Under the pieces are notes generated by a model. That model saw only the letters and a program-made list of their open reading frames with translations. It had not been told where the DNA came from and did no database searches. Shown here piece after piece: positions 35,431 to 44,663 of a stretch of 47,225 bases of DNA (the first letter of the stretch is position 1; every line of letters begins with the position of its first letter). The DNA is from Deltaproteobacteria bacterium (lineage in GTDB: Bacteria > Myxococcota > XYA12-FULL-58-9 > JAFGEK01), in contig JAFGEK010000077.1 in the NCBI GenBank assembly GCA_016931625.1, positions 1 through 47,225 of the forward strand, in the 5' to 3' direction. The translations under genes were made by a program, and so were the position numbers.

Positions 35431-35907
35431 ATGAGCAGCTTTCCAATTACACCATCTGGCCACGAAAAGCTTAAACAAGAATTACATCGTTTAAAGACGG
35501 TAGATCGTCGCCAAATAAGCCAAGAAATCGGTGCAGCTCGAGAATTGGGCGATTTATCAGAAAATTTTGAATATCACGCAGCAAAAAACCGTCAAGGTCT
35601 TATTGAGGCGAAAATTCGTGATATCGAAGACAAGCTATCGCGCGCACAAGTTATTGATCCCAGTAAACTTTCTGGGAATAGAGTTGTTTTTGGCGCAAAA
35701 GTTGAATTACTTGATGTCGAAACTGATGAAACTTTAAATTTCCATTTAGTTGGTGAAGTTGAGGCAGATGTTGAAAATGGCCGCATTTCAATTACTTCGC
35801 CAGTAGGAAAAGCTTTGGTAGGTAAAGAGATTGGCGATGAAGTACAAATACCGGGCAAAAGTAAAAAACGTTTAGTCGAAATAGTTGATGTTTCATTCGG
35901 TGCCTAA
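35431..35907 (+). CDS. greA: transcription elongation factor GreA
   Basis: A 158-residue GreA: an N-terminal coiled coil (TPSGHEKLKQELHRLKTVDR through AKNRQGLIEAKIRDIEDKL) with the acidic tip ARELGDLSENFEYH that stimulates RNA cleavage in backtracked polymerase, and a C-terminal FKBP-like domain (SPVGKALVGKEIGDEVQI). All hallmark residues are present. I use ATG 35431; the ORF opens at a TTG nine bases earlier. Ribosome site is weak. Housekeeping gene between divergent ndk and the SRPBCC gene. Confidence 0.96.
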   Translation: MSSFPITPSGHEKLKQELHRLKTVDRRQISQEIGAARELGDLSENFEYHAAKNRQGLIEAKIRDIEDKLSRAQVIDPSKLSGNRVVFGAKVELLDVETDETLNFHLVGEVEADVENGRISITSPVGKALVGKEIGDEVQIPGKSKKRLVEIVDVSFGA

Positions 35908-35967
35908 TTGCATTAACTAATAGATTAATTTTACCAAGCTAGTTTTAGTTAAGGGGAAAGTGCAGCA

Positions 35968-36393
35968 ATGACGCAAGTGCAGCAAGAAATATTAATTAAC
36001 GCACCAATAGAGTGTGTTTTTAATATCATTACTGATTATGAAAACTATAGCGATTTTTTGCCAGATATGAAATCAGTTACAGTTGAATCACGCAAAGATG
36101 GCATAGCTTTAGTGCGTTTTGAAATAGAGTTAATTATGCGCGTAAGTTACACCTTGAGATTAGTTGAAGAACCACCAAGACGTTTATCGTGGACACTACA
36201 TTATGCTAAAATGATTTCTTTAAATAATGGCAGCTGGGAACTTGAACCAAAAGATGACAAAACTTTGGCTCGTTACGCTCTTGAAGTCAAACTACGAGGG
36301 CTTATCCCAAAATCAGTCAGTACAAGACTTTTAGGGACAACTTTGCCAGATATGCTCCAACGTTTTCGTAACCACGCAGAAAATATACGGTAA
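35968..36393 (+). CDS. SRPBCC (START-like, Coq10/RatA-type) protein
   Basis: A 141-residue single-domain protein of the polyketide-cyclase/Coq10/RatA group, which bind hydrophobic ligands in a helix-grip pocket. Visible features are the N-terminal QQEILINAPIECVFNIITDYENYSDFLP, the central strands LRLVEEPPRRLSWTLHYAK with GSWELEP, and the C-terminal helix LPDMLQRFRNHAENI. AAGGGG lies upstream of the ATG. It follows greA by 60 bases on the same strand. The ligand is unknown; related proteins bind quinones or ribosomes. Confidence 0.8.
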   Translation: MTQVQQEILINAPIECVFNIITDYENYSDFLPDMKSVTVESRKDGIALVRFEIELIMRVSYTLRLVEEPPRRLSWTLHYAKMISLNNGSWELEPKDDKTLARYALEVKLRGLIPKSVSTRLLGTTLPDMLQRFRNHAENIR

Positions 36394-36490
36394 ATATAAA
36401 TAGAACTACTGAATTTATAGAATTTCTTGCAGAATTGGTTTAGCCAACCTACGATATAAGTAGAGGTTTTTTTATATAGTTGAGTATGTT

Positions 36491-36512
36491 TGCCAAGACT
36501 GCTTGGCAGGAG
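36491..36512 (+). promoter_or_regulatory. hairpin abutting the ribosome site of the small charged protein
   Basis: TGCCAAG (36491-36497) and CTTGGCA (36502-36508) form a perfect seven-base-pair stem with a four-base loop. The Shine-Dalgarno AGGAG (36508-36512) begins on the last stem base. The hairpin could modulate translation of the gene at 36521 or, as DNA, serve as an operator. Confidence 0.4.
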
Positions 36513-36520
36513 TTGGGCTA

Positions 36521-36712
36521 ATGCTCGACAGTTTTATAATTGAAGAACTAAAAAAGCGCGAAGAGCGTGAGCGTCAACGTGCGCGTCATGAACAGCCAAG
36601 GTTAGATCTACCTGTTAATGATCCTAAGCCACATATACCGAGTGAAAAAAAATCTAATCATGACAAAGAGGATAAAGGTCAAAAGCGCGGCGTGGTGATT
36701 ATTGATATTTAA
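36521..36712 (+). CDS. small highly charged protein of unknown function
   Basis: A 63-residue protein starting LDSFIIEELKKREERERQRA, with a Pro/Lys/Asp-rich middle and a C-terminal hydrophobic end GVVIIDI. ATG 36521 has AGGAG eight bases upstream, a strong signal for a small gene; the TTG at 36503 is not needed. The amphipathic charged helix and short hydrophobic C-terminal motif suggest a binding peptide of some kind. I do not know its function. It lies between the SRPBCC gene and the convergent lptD. Confidence 0.6.
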   Translation: MLDSFIIEELKKREERERQRARHEQPRLDLPVNDPKPHIPSEKKSNHDKEDKGQKRGVVIIDI

Positions 36713-36718
36713 TAGCAG

Positions 36719-39349
36719 TTATTGATTACTTAAGCCCGAACCCAAACTATATTCGCCAACACTAATTAAAATATTTAATCGCCAGTTACGGTCGACAGCA
36801 TTTATTGCTTTAAGGCTTTTACTGCCGGATATTGTTAGGTCCCAGCATTCACAAGGTGAATGATACCGTACTGAAAAATTATGAGCAGTTAATCCTTCTT
36901 TTTCTAAATCAGCTTCGTCATTTTCTCTTGGGCTATGTAAGTAATAGGAGGTGTTGTAAGAAAGAAAGAAACGGGGTGGTAAAGACAAGTTAATGTTGGT
37001 ATCAACATAATGAACCCATTTTGCACCGGGTATATATTTATTAGGTAACGACTCGAATTGATAAATATTACGTAAGAGATGGCCAGAATTAGGGGCTATT
37101 CGGCGATAAGTTGCAGATAATGAAAACGGACCAACTGCCGGAGGCGAAGCCCAAGCAACAAATTGACGCCAGACTAAACTTTCATTTATTTTTGTGGTGT
37201 CAGGATTATCTTTGGTTGCAAGACCAAGCAAATACAAGCTAGCCTCAGTACCACCACTCATTAAACCAGGGATGTTAAAATTTAAAGAAAGATTGGTTGC
37301 TAATAAACTTTGATTTTCTAAATTAAATGGTTGACTTATATCTAATGTAACTAAACGATTAAGGCCATTTAGCTGTTGCTGGGAGAGATCTTGAGTGAGT
37401 GAGACTATACCTTGATGCGAAATATGGTCACGACGAAGAAGAGCATTTATTTGATCTAATGAGACTGTACCATCAACACGATACATAAGGTCACTGACAC
37501 GCCTGCCTCGACGCCAAGGGATACCTAAGTAACTTATATGTGGGGTTAATACATGAATATATTGTCCAAATTTTCCTGCAAACTGTATTGAAGCATCAGC
37601 TTCATTTATTATGGCAGTATTTTCCCTAGCGTCATCAAGTGGACCATTGCCACTTAAAATTGCGGTATCGATCCTACTACGAGCAGATAATGCCAACGGT
37701 CCTAGTTGCCTAGAAAATGCCAATGCTGGTGCAGCACGTGTTATAAATAAAGTTGGTTCATAGTTGATATACGAAGCATAAGCAGGAGCAGCATAAGCAC
37801 TCCAAGGGCCAATACGTTCAAAACTAAACGAGCCATCTAAATAAAAACCCGAGGTCACGTTGATAGGCAATAGGTTAAGTCGCATCACCGGACCATGCTG
37901 TGGTGAGCGATATTCAGTAGATTGTAGATTTGTTAGCTTTTGTGGAGTATTGCCAACACGTAGCAAATAATCAGCACCAATAAGTGCAGAGACCAATGCA
38001 GAACGCCATTGCAATTGTAGGCGCGAAGGGATATAGACACTGACTTGTTGGTTTAGCGTCTCACCAAAATCTAAACGATAATTATCATCTGATATCCAAT
38101 CAGCGCGTAATAGCAGTCGCAGATTTTTAGAAAAATCTGTTTTATGCGACCAAGACAAAGCATAGCGTTCAACTAAATCGTAGCGAGGGTCATTTGCAAT
38201 TTTATTTGCAAGCGCGGTATTAAAAGCGTTTTTGTTGGTTGGATTACAATATAAATCGTTCTGCCAATTATTTAATAATTCTTGTTTTAAGGTTGGATCA
38301 GCTTCTTCTTTTGCTGTTTTAAGTCTAGCATCGCAATCGTCCTTCCAGGCTTTAATTACCATGGCATGGTCGCCATCATGTGTCCAAGAAATTGTAAATT
38401 CACCTTCAGTTCCTAGTATTGGCGCATATCGTAATCTTGCACCTAAGCGTGGTGCACCCCAAGTTTCTGGTGAATACTTATGGTCTAATGACCAATCGGT
38501 ACGAATACCTGGAATGATGGTTAAATCCCAGGAGTCGCTTAGCGGAATAAAAAATGGTAGATCTAACATTGGCCATGGTGGCTTATAAAACATGATTTTG
38601 GGTGGCAGAAACCCAGTAGCACGGCTTTTTAATGGTATTGAAAGAGGTGGCATTGGGGGGGTGATGGGTATTTGCAGATTGCCAAATGGAGATATACGAA
38701 AAACCGGCCACCAAATAGTAGCGCGTTCACCCATCGTAACGTCAATAGAATTAGAACTTAAACTCCAAGAGGGTAGGTCACCACCACAATCACATTTAGT
38801 AAAATTACCTTGTTCAATATGCAATTGGTTTTTACCGAGGCGTTCAATTTGCTTACCAGCGATGACCATGTCATTACGCCCAAGCGGTATTTTTGAATCT
38901 GATCTAATATCAGTGCCAGCTTTAACACGTATAACAGCATCATTCATGCTAGCTTTAATTCGATCAGCACCAAGCACTACGCTGCTACAGGTAATTAATT
39001 TTTTATCTTCTACGAGTAGAACATTGCTACGAGCAATGGCACCAGCAAAATTATTTTGCTCGGTGATTTGCACTTCGATTTCATCTGCCCAGAGACGAAT
39101 ACTTTCGCAAAAAAGACTTGCACGTTGGCGTAATATGCATGATTTGCGCGAACAATCCATGTTTTCGGAGGCAAGTTCAAGTTTTGTACAAGGACCACCA
39201 TTAGTAATTCCTTGCAACATTGGTGTAGTGCTAATTTCTGCTGCCGCGGCAGGGGCAGTAAACGCAAAAATTGATAAATTGCACAAAAAAGCAAGAAATA
39301 GCGGTCGAATTTTTTTTAGAATTACTTTATTTCCCCAAAGATGCAGCAT
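36719..39349 (-). CDS. lptD: LPS-assembly outer-membrane protein LptD
   Basis: LptD inserts lipopolysaccharide into the outer leaflet. The 876-residue protein has a signal peptide (LFLAFLCNLSIFAFTAPAAAA), an N-terminal OstA-type jellyroll (CESIRLWADEIEVQITEQNN through VIAGKQIERLGKNQLHIEQG) ending at NFTKCDCGGDLPSW, and a large C-terminal barrel rich in aromatic strands. Cys pairs in the N-terminal part and in SPCECWDLTIS near the C-terminus match the positions of the disulfides in known LptD. The exact start is uncertain: ATG 39349 has no ribosome site. It is downstream of an AMIN-domain gene on the same strand. Its presence indicates an LPS-bearing outer membrane. Confidence 0.88.
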   Translation of the reverse strand: MLHLWGNKVILKKIRPLFLAFLCNLSIFAFTAPAAAAEISTTPMLQGITNGGPCTKLELASENMDCSRKSCILRQRASLFCESIRLWADEIEVQITEQNNFAGAIARSNVLLVEDKKLITCSSVVLGADRIKASMNDAVIRVKAGTDIRSDSKIPLGRNDMVIAGKQIERLGKNQLHIEQGNFTKCDCGGDLPSWSLSSNSIDVTMGERATIWWPVFRISPFGNLQIPITPPMPPLSIPLKSRATGFLPPKIMFYKPPWPMLDLPFFIPLSDSWDLTIIPGIRTDWSLDHKYSPETWGAPRLGARLRYAPILGTEGEFTISWTHDGDHAMVIKAWKDDCDARLKTAKEEADPTLKQELLNNWQNDLYCNPTNKNAFNTALANKIANDPRYDLVERYALSWSHKTDFSKNLRLLLRADWISDDNYRLDFGETLNQQVSVYIPSRLQLQWRSALVSALIGADYLLRVGNTPQKLTNLQSTEYRSPQHGPVMRLNLLPINVTSGFYLDGSFSFERIGPWSAYAAPAYASYINYEPTLFITRAAPALAFSRQLGPLALSARSRIDTAILSGNGPLDDARENTAIINEADASIQFAGKFGQYIHVLTPHISYLGIPWRRGRRVSDLMYRVDGTVSLDQINALLRRDHISHQGIVSLTQDLSQQQLNGLNRLVTLDISQPFNLENQSLLATNLSLNFNIPGLMSGGTEASLYLLGLATKDNPDTTKINESLVWRQFVAWASPPAVGPFSLSATYRRIAPNSGHLLRNIYQFESLPNKYIPGAKWVHYVDTNINLSLPPRFFLSYNTSYYLHSPRENDEADLEKEGLTAHNFSVRYHSPCECWDLTISGSKSLKAINAVDRNWRLNILISVGEYSLGSGLSNQ

Positions 39350-39413
39350 CAGTTTTAGCCTTAAGGCAATAGTGCATTTTTTTACACCCTATTGCATAAC
39401 TGATGTGCTCTTA

Positions 39414-39860
39414 CTAGCGCGAGAAGTCCAATGCAACTATGGTATCGGTTTGCGACACATTAAAAGTAACTTTACGTAGCAAACGGATCTCGATATTTAC
39501 GCTTGGGGAAGCTCCTTCAATTGGTTTGGCAACAATTGAAGTAATTGGGCCAGCAAAATGCTGGGTTAATAATGGACGGGTATTATTGAATAGGGGTACT
39601 TTGGCATTTTCAAGAATTAAAATGACCAGATTATCACGAGAGCTATCAACTTTATAATGAGCCTTATCACTTGTACGCACGAACACTCGAGAGGCGTCTT
39701 GAAACTGCTGAAAACCAACCCATGTGAGATCTTGTATTTCTCCATCAAGATTTTGTCCATTGGCACTGCTAACGAATATAAACATCGCGACTGTAAAAAA
39801 AGCAATCTTCGCAAATAAATGTCGAAAAAATAAATTTAGTAAAGTGTACAAAGAAGACAT
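39414..39860 (-). CDS. AMIN-domain periplasmic protein
   Basis: A 148-residue protein with a signal peptide (FAKIAFFTVAMFIFVSSANG) and one AMIN domain (DLTWVGFQQFQDASRVFVRT through VSQTDTIVALDF). AMIN domains bind peptidoglycan and are usually parts of AmiC amidases or PilQ secretins; here the domain stands alone. AGGGG lies eight bases before ATG 39860. It is 64 bases upstream of lptD and likely cotranscribed, so it could help place the LPS machine at the wall. That role is inference. Confidence 0.75.
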   Translation of the reverse strand: MSSLYTLLNLFFRHLFAKIAFFTVAMFIFVSSANGQNLDGEIQDLTWVGFQQFQDASRVFVRTSDKAHYKVDSSRDNLVILILENAKVPLFNNTRPLLTQHFAGPITSIVAKPIEGASPSVNIEIRLLRKVTFNVSQTDTIVALDFSR

Positions 39861-40070
39861 GTTAACTGCCCCTAGTTTTTAAGTTTATATAGGCAAAAGA
39901 AGGCTAACATATTGAAAAATATACAGCAAAAATTTTGCTTAGCTAAAAAAATTTTCATGCGCGGTACGGACTGGTAGTCACTTGCGTTACAAGCGCAGTA
40001 CAGACTATTGGTATGGTTAGTAAAAAATCGTTCTAAGGTACTTAAAAACCACATAACTTAGTGAGGACAT

Positions 40071-40634
40071 ATGTCTTTAAACAATGCTACCCCTCCATTT
40101 CTTCCTAAATTTTCAGCAGATGCTACAGTATCGGCTACCTTTGTGACTTCATTGGGTAATTTTGTTTGCCGCTTATTTGCTAATGAATGTCCAATTACGG
40201 TTGGCAATTTTGTTGCCTTAGCTCGCGGAGAAATGCCCTGGATTGATAAAAATGGTCGTAATATGCAAGGTACGCCATTATATAATGGCACTATTTTTCA
40301 TCGAGTTATTAAAGATTTTATGATCCAAGGTGGTGATCCAGAAGGTAATGGTCGCGGTGGTCCTGGCTATCGTTTCGCTGATGAAATTATACCTTCTTTA
40401 AAACACAACAAACCAGGCATTTTATCAATGGCCAATGCTGGCCCAAATACCAATGGCTCTCAGTTTTTTATTACTGAAGTCCCGACACCTCATCTTGATG
40501 GTCGACATGCAGTATTTGGTGAAGTCACAGATGGATTTGATGTGGTTTTGAAAATAGTAAGCACTAAAGTAGATGCAAACGATAGACCGGCAAAACCAGT
40601 TGTAATCGAAAGTATTAATATTGATATCAGATAG
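40071..40634 (+). CDS. cyclophilin-type peptidyl-prolyl isomerase
   Basis: A 187-residue cyclophilin. Core motifs: [19 protein letters not shown], the active-site [35 protein letters not shown], and [16 protein letters not shown], with catalytic Arg and the QGG loop intact. There is no signal peptide, so it is probably cytosolic. GAGG lies four bases before the ATG. It is followed by the SpoIID-like gene with a gap of only about ten bases. Confidence 0.95.
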   Translation: MSLNNATPPFLPKFSADATVSATFVTSLGNFVCRLFANECPITVGNFVALARGEMPWIDKNGRNMQGTPLYNGTIFHRVIKDFMIQGGDPEGNGRGGPGYRFADEIIPSLKHNKPGILSMANAGPNTNGSQFFITEVPTPHLDGRHAVFGEVTDGFDVVLKIVSTKVDANDRPAKPVVIESINIDIR

Positions 40635-40645
40635 CTTTGATAGAA

Positions 40646-42310
40646 ATGACCACAATTGGTTTGATAATGGCGGCTATTGCTGCAATGGCTTTTGCAAGTA
40701 AGCCGCCATTATCTCCGAATTCATCAGATGTATTCACGCAGCTTTATGATAAAAAAGTTACTTTAACAAAAAATAGTGAGCCGTTAATTACTGTAGGGGT
40801 CGTTAATGATACAGAGCAAGTAACTCTGCGTGCTGATTCAACTGTCGATATTGATTTTTGGCAAGCAGGACAACAAAGACATTATACTATAAATAATGGC
40901 GAATCCATCAGAATAAAAGTTAATCAAGCAACCACAGCTACACGACAGTATTACGTCGATTTTGCAGGTTCTTCTTATGGCGATGAAATAAAGTTAAAGC
41001 AAGTTTTAGCAACCTGGACAAATAAAGGTATAAAGCAGATCAAGGTGAATACTGAAGGAATGATTTTACCTTTGCGCTATCGAGCTATTGATAATCGTGA
41101 ATATCGTTTATACATAAATGCTACTAATCAAGCAGAAGCTCAACAACAAGCAACCGATTTTTTTTATCGTTTTGGTGTGCATGCAGAAGTTAAAACAAAG
41201 TTAACAAAACTACCACATGGAAACTTAGAAGTATTTGCAACTAAGCGTGTTTTAGGAGTTGCAACAGACTATATCCATCTGCAAGCTGCATCAGGTATTT
41301 TGCAAGTCGATAAAGTTGAATATGGTCGGGGTTATCGCTGGCATGGCTATGAAGACCGTAGTTATCGTGGAGAACTGTATATTGCTATTAATCCTGAAGG
41401 TAATTTAGCGGTTATTAATGTTTTAGGGATAGAAAATTTATTAGAAGGGACCGTGCCTGCTGAACTTTATGCTTCCTCACCTAAAGAAGCATTAAAGGCT
41501 CAGGCAGTAGCAGCACGCAATCATATGTTAGCTAAGCTTGGGCGTCGACATCATGCTGATCCCTTTCAATTGTGTAGCTTTCAACATTGTCAAGTATATG
41601 CTGGCACATCACGTGAAGATCCACGCTCGAAAGAGGCTATAAAGGAGACAGCAGGCCAGGTGTTGTTTTTAAATAACCGGCTTGTTGATTGTGTGTATTC
41701 AGCTAGTTGTGGTGGATATACTGAAGATAATGACGCGGTCTGGGGTGATGAGCCAGATCCAGCATTACGTGGTCGGCCAGATTTTGATGTTCACGAACAT
41801 CCCGAACTTGCTCCTTTTGTCGCTGGGTTGAATGAAAAACTTATACCGGCATGGATTAATATTACCCCAAAATCATTTTGCGCAAATGCAGCTAAAGAGG
41901 CATCTCAAAAAGTTCGTTGGAGTCGCACTTTTAAAGCAGATGAATTATCAAAGCTACTGCAGCCACAATATGGCAATATTGGTGCATTGCGTGATTTGGT
42001 TATTAAAAGACGTGGGGTTGGAGGAAAAGTAATAATTTTAAGCCTAATTGGAAAACTTGGCAGCGTTGATGTTATTCATGAACTACCGATTCGGCGCCTT
42101 TTTAATAACCTTAATTCAGCTGCTTTCATAATTGATATATCACGAAACCAAGCAGGCGACTTAACAGAAGTAGCATTTCATGGGGCTGGCTGGGGTCATG
42201 GAGTTGGAATGTGCCAGCTAGGGGCTATTGGCCGAGCTCAGGCTTTACATACATTCGATCAAATTTTGGCACATTATTATAACGGTGCATACCTAGAAAA
42301 ATTGTATTAA
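40646..42310 (+). CDS. SpoIID/LytB-domain protein
   Basis: A 554-residue exported protein. It starts with a hydrophobic N-terminal signal (MTTIGLIMAAIAAMAFA). The SpoIID/LytB domain (about 225-420) has VINVLGIENLLEGTVPAEL, the catalytic-type EALKAQAVAARNHML, SFQHCQVYAG and VYSASCGGYTEDNDAVWG. The end HGAGWGHGVGMCQLGAIGRAQ is also typical of the family. In sporulating Firmicutes SpoIID cleaves peptidoglycan lacking side chains; homologues in Gram-negative bacteria, sometimes called LytB, modify or stimulate lytic enzymes. The N-terminal 220 residues are unassigned. ATG 40646 is preferred to the TTG at 40637. It is likely cotranscribed with the cyclophilin. Confidence 0.88.
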   Translation: MTTIGLIMAAIAAMAFASKPPLSPNSSDVFTQLYDKKVTLTKNSEPLITVGVVNDTEQVTLRADSTVDIDFWQAGQQRHYTINNGESIRIKVNQATTATRQYYVDFAGSSYGDEIKLKQVLATWTNKGIKQIKVNTEGMILPLRYRAIDNREYRLYINATNQAEAQQQATDFFYRFGVHAEVKTKLTKLPHGNLEVFATKRVLGVATDYIHLQAASGILQVDKVEYGRGYRWHGYEDRSYRGELYIAINPEGNLAVINVLGIENLLEGTVPAELYASSPKEALKAQAVAARNHMLAKLGRRHHADPFQLCSFQHCQVYAGTSREDPRSKEAIKETAGQVLFLNNRLVDCVYSASCGGYTEDNDAVWGDEPDPALRGRPDFDVHEHPELAPFVAGLNEKLIPAWINITPKSFCANAAKEASQKVRWSRTFKADELSKLLQPQYGNIGALRDLVIKRRGVGGKVIILSLIGKLGSVDVIHELPIRRLFNNLNSAAFIIDISRNQAGDLTEVAFHGAGWGHGVGMCQLGAIGRAQALHTFDQILAHYYNGAYLEKLY

Positions 42311-42355
42311 TTATAAAATGGCATAAAGTTATTGTTATATTTTTCACAGTTACAC

Positions 42356-42387
42356 TTGACATAATGCGTCTTAAGGCATCCATTATG
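42356..42387 (+). promoter_or_regulatory. promoter with inverted-repeat operator before the XRE gene
   Basis: A perfect -35 box TTGACA (42356-42361) overlaps the left arm of CATAATG (42360-42366), which is repeated inverted as CATTATG (42381-42387), with CTTAAG near the centre. The spacing to a TATGTT -10 candidate is long (about 21), so promoter geometry is uncertain. The repeat is a natural candidate for autoregulation by the downstream helix-turn-helix protein. Confidence 0.4.
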
Positions 42388-42424
42388 TTTGTAATTTAGA
42401 TGTAATAATTAAGGAGTGGATAAA

Positions 42425-42847
42425 ATGATTGATTGGGAAAATATACTCTCCCTAAAACAAATTCGAAGAGAAATGGCTTTAAGTCAATCGCAACTCGCGA
42501 CTTTGTTAGGAGTATCCCCGCGTACGGTGCAAAGTTGTGAACAAGGATGGCGTAAACCAAGTCCCGCACTTGAAAAAACATTGCTACTTTTACGTATTGC
42601 TCATGAACGAGGACCTAATCTTTGTTCGCAACGATGCTGGGAGATTAAGAACTGTTTTGAAAACCAGCGTAATTCGTGTCTGGCTTTTCGTACTCGCCAA
42701 GGTCATCTGTGCTGGCTAATTAGTGGTAATATTTGTTCAGGCAAATCGTTACGTAACTGGGAAGATAAAAAACAAGTATGTGCTCAATGTCCACAGTTTC
42801 ATAGATTATTAGGTGATTTAAATAACAAGTTGCAGAGTGAAAATTAA
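42425..42847 (+). CDS. XRE-type regulator with Cys-rich C-terminal domain
   Basis: A 140-residue protein. Residues 10-60 are a helix-turn-helix of the Cro/XRE type (LKQIRREMALSQSQLATLLGVSPRTVQSCEQGWRKP as two helices plus recognition helix). The C-terminal 80 residues hold eight Cys in a pattern CxxxCWEIKNC, NSCLAFRTRQ, HLCWLISGNIC and CAQCPQF. The paired Cys-Trp motifs match the small two-CW domain seen in sensor proteins and likely bind a metal or Fe-S cluster. The protein may therefore be a redox- or metal-responsive repressor. ATG 42425 is set by AAGGAG eight bases upstream. It sits alone between the SpoIID gene and pgi. Confidence 0.85.
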   Translation: MIDWENILSLKQIRREMALSQSQLATLLGVSPRTVQSCEQGWRKPSPALEKTLLLLRIAHERGPNLCSQRCWEIKNCFENQRNSCLAFRTRQGHLCWLISGNICSGKSLRNWEDKKQVCAQCPQFHRLLGDLNNKLQSEN

Positions 42848-42885
42848 AAAAATTTGTTTTTAGTTAAATTGGGTCATTATCCCTC

Positions 42886-42975
42886 TTGCCTCCTTTAAAC
42901 AAAAGCTTCAAGTTGCCGCCTATAAAGAAACTCATAAATGGGGCTTCATCCGATTTACTATATATTTGGAGGCAA
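42886..42975 (+). promoter_or_regulatory. possible anti-Shine-Dalgarno pairing in pgi 5' region
   Basis: TTGCCTCC (42886-42893) is perfectly complementary over eight bases to GGAGGCAA (42968-42975), which contains the pgi ribosome binding site. A second near-match, TTGCCGCC (42914-42921), lies between. If both are in the transcript, the ribosome site could be masked. Transcript start is unknown. Confidence 0.35.
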
Positions 42976-42977
42976 AA

Positions 42978-44618
42978 ATGTCTTTGACTAACACACAAGA
43001 ATGGCAAGCACTTAAGCTGCATCACCAAGCAATTTGTAACATTCATATGAAAGATATGTTTGCCAGCGATAGTGAACGTGGACGAAAATTTTCTTTGCGC
43101 GTTGGGCCAATATTTCTCGATTATTCGAAAAATCGTATTACTGATGAAACAATTAAATTACTTATGGCTTTAGCAAATAAATGTGAGGTTAAAAGAGAAC
43201 GTGATCGTATGTTTAAAGGTGAAACGCTTAATTTCACTGAAGGTAGATCAGTATTGCATGTCGCCTTACGTAATCATTTTGATTGTCCGATTAAGGTTAA
43301 TGGTAAAGATGTTATGCCTAATGTTAAAGCAGTTGTTGAAAAAATGTATTATTTTGTTGAACGAGTTCGTTCAGGAATTTGGCAAGGTTATACCGGAAAA
43401 AAAGTAACAGATATTGTAAACATAGGTATCGGTGGTTCTGATTTAGGACCTATGATGGTCACTGAAGCTCTGAGTCCATATTGGCATCCAGATATACAGC
43501 CACATTTTGTTTCTAATGTTGATGGTACTCATATTGCTGAAACATTAAAACACCTTGATGCACAAACAACTCTGTTTATCATTGCTTCAAAAACATTTAC
43601 AACACAGGAAACCCTCACTAATGCACATTCTGCTCGTGCTTGGCTGTGTGAAAAATTAGGTAGCGAAAATGCAGTAGCTAAACATTTTGTGGCGGTGAGT
43701 ACCGCAGCACAAGAAGTTGCCAAGTTTGGCATTGATACAGCCAATATGTTTGAATTTTGGGATTGGGTAGGAGGTCGTTATTCACTTTGGTCTGCTATTG
43801 GACTACCCATTGCTTGTATGATTGGTACAGAAAATTTTAGCAAATTATTAGCTGGTGCAAATGCAATGGATGAGCATTTTTGCAATGCAACTTTAGATAA
43901 AAATATGCCAGTGCTTTTAGCGATGTTGGGGGTTTGGTATAACAATTTTTTTAATTTTACCTCTCACGCTGTGCTTCCGTATGACCAATATTTACATCGT
44001 CTGCCTGCATATTTACAGCAAGTAGATATGGAATCAAATGGTAAGCGCGTTGATCGAAGTGGTGCTGAAATTAAAGATTATGCGACAGGACCAATTATTT
44101 GGGGTGAGCCAGGTACCAACGGACAACATGCCTTTTATCAATTGTTGCATCAAGGAACCCAATTGATACCTGCTGATTTTATTGCTCCAGCAAAAACTCA
44201 TAATCACATTGGTGATCATCATCCCATTTTACTTGCCAATTTTTTTGCACAGACTGAGGCACTAATGTGCGGTAAAACTGAAGATGAGGTTCGTTGTGAA
44301 TTAGAAGCAGCAAATTTACCAAAAGATAAAGTGGAGTTGTTAATACCTCATAAGATTTTTCCTGGCAATCGTCCAACTAATAGCTTTTTAATAGATGAGA
44401 TATCGCCAGAATCTTTAGGTATGCTATTAGCTATGTACGAACATAAAATCTTTGTGCAAGGGATTGTTTGGAATGTAAATAGCTATGACCAATGGGGTGT
44501 AGAACTTGGCAAACAACTTGCCAAAAGAATATTACCTGAACTTAAAGATAAGCAATCCATAAGTACCCACGATTCATCGACAAATCAGCTCATTAATGAA
44601 TATAAATCTTCAGTCTGA
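42978..44618 (+). CDS. pgi: glucose-6-phosphate isomerase
   Basis: A 546-residue Pgi that interconverts glucose 6-phosphate and fructose 6-phosphate. Signatures are [13 protein letters not shown], the PGI motif with [39 protein letters not shown]-like [15 protein letters not shown], and the catalytic Lys near the C-terminus in [16 protein letters not shown]. All are present and the length is normal. ATG 42978 follows GGAGG by five bases; the frame extends upstream only through a TTG. It feeds glycolysis and, via fructose 6-phosphate, UDP-GlcNAc for the pga operon in this window. Confidence 0.97.
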   Translation: MSLTNTQEWQALKLHHQAICNIHMKDMFASDSERGRKFSLRVGPIFLDYSKNRITDETIKLLMALANKCEVKRERDRMFKGETLNFTEGRSVLHVALRNHFDCPIKVNGKDVMPNVKAVVEKMYYFVERVRSGIWQGYTGKKVTDIVNIGIGGSDLGPMMVTEALSPYWHPDIQPHFVSNVDGTHIAETLKHLDAQTTLFIIASKTFTTQETLTNAHSARAWLCEKLGSENAVAKHFVAVSTAAQEVAKFGIDTANMFEFWDWVGGRYSLWSAIGLPIACMIGTENFSKLLAGANAMDEHFCNATLDKNMPVLLAMLGVWYNNFFNFTSHAVLPYDQYLHRLPAYLQQVDMESNGKRVDRSGAEIKDYATGPIIWGEPGTNGQHAFYQLLHQGTQLIPADFIAPAKTHNHIGDHHPILLANFFAQTEALMCGKTEDEVRCELEAANLPKDKVELLIPHKIFPGNRPTNSFLIDEISPESLGMLLAMYEHKIFVQGIVWNVNSYDQWGVELGKQLAKRILPELKDKQSISTHDSSTNQLINEYKSSV

Positions 44619-44663
44619 TATTATTTTATTTAAAAAAGCATGTCTCTAGCATAAGGTTAACTA

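Noticed and set aside
38592-39479. 295-codon frame opposite lptD
   Set aside because: Shadow of the lptD coding sequence; composition and motifs support lptD on the minus strand.
39870-40070. Small RNA or tRNA-like structure between the AMIN gene and cyclophilin gene
   Set aside because: Only short complementary segments (TGCG/CGCA and CTTG/CAAG) are visible and no tRNA arms or terminator can be drawn.
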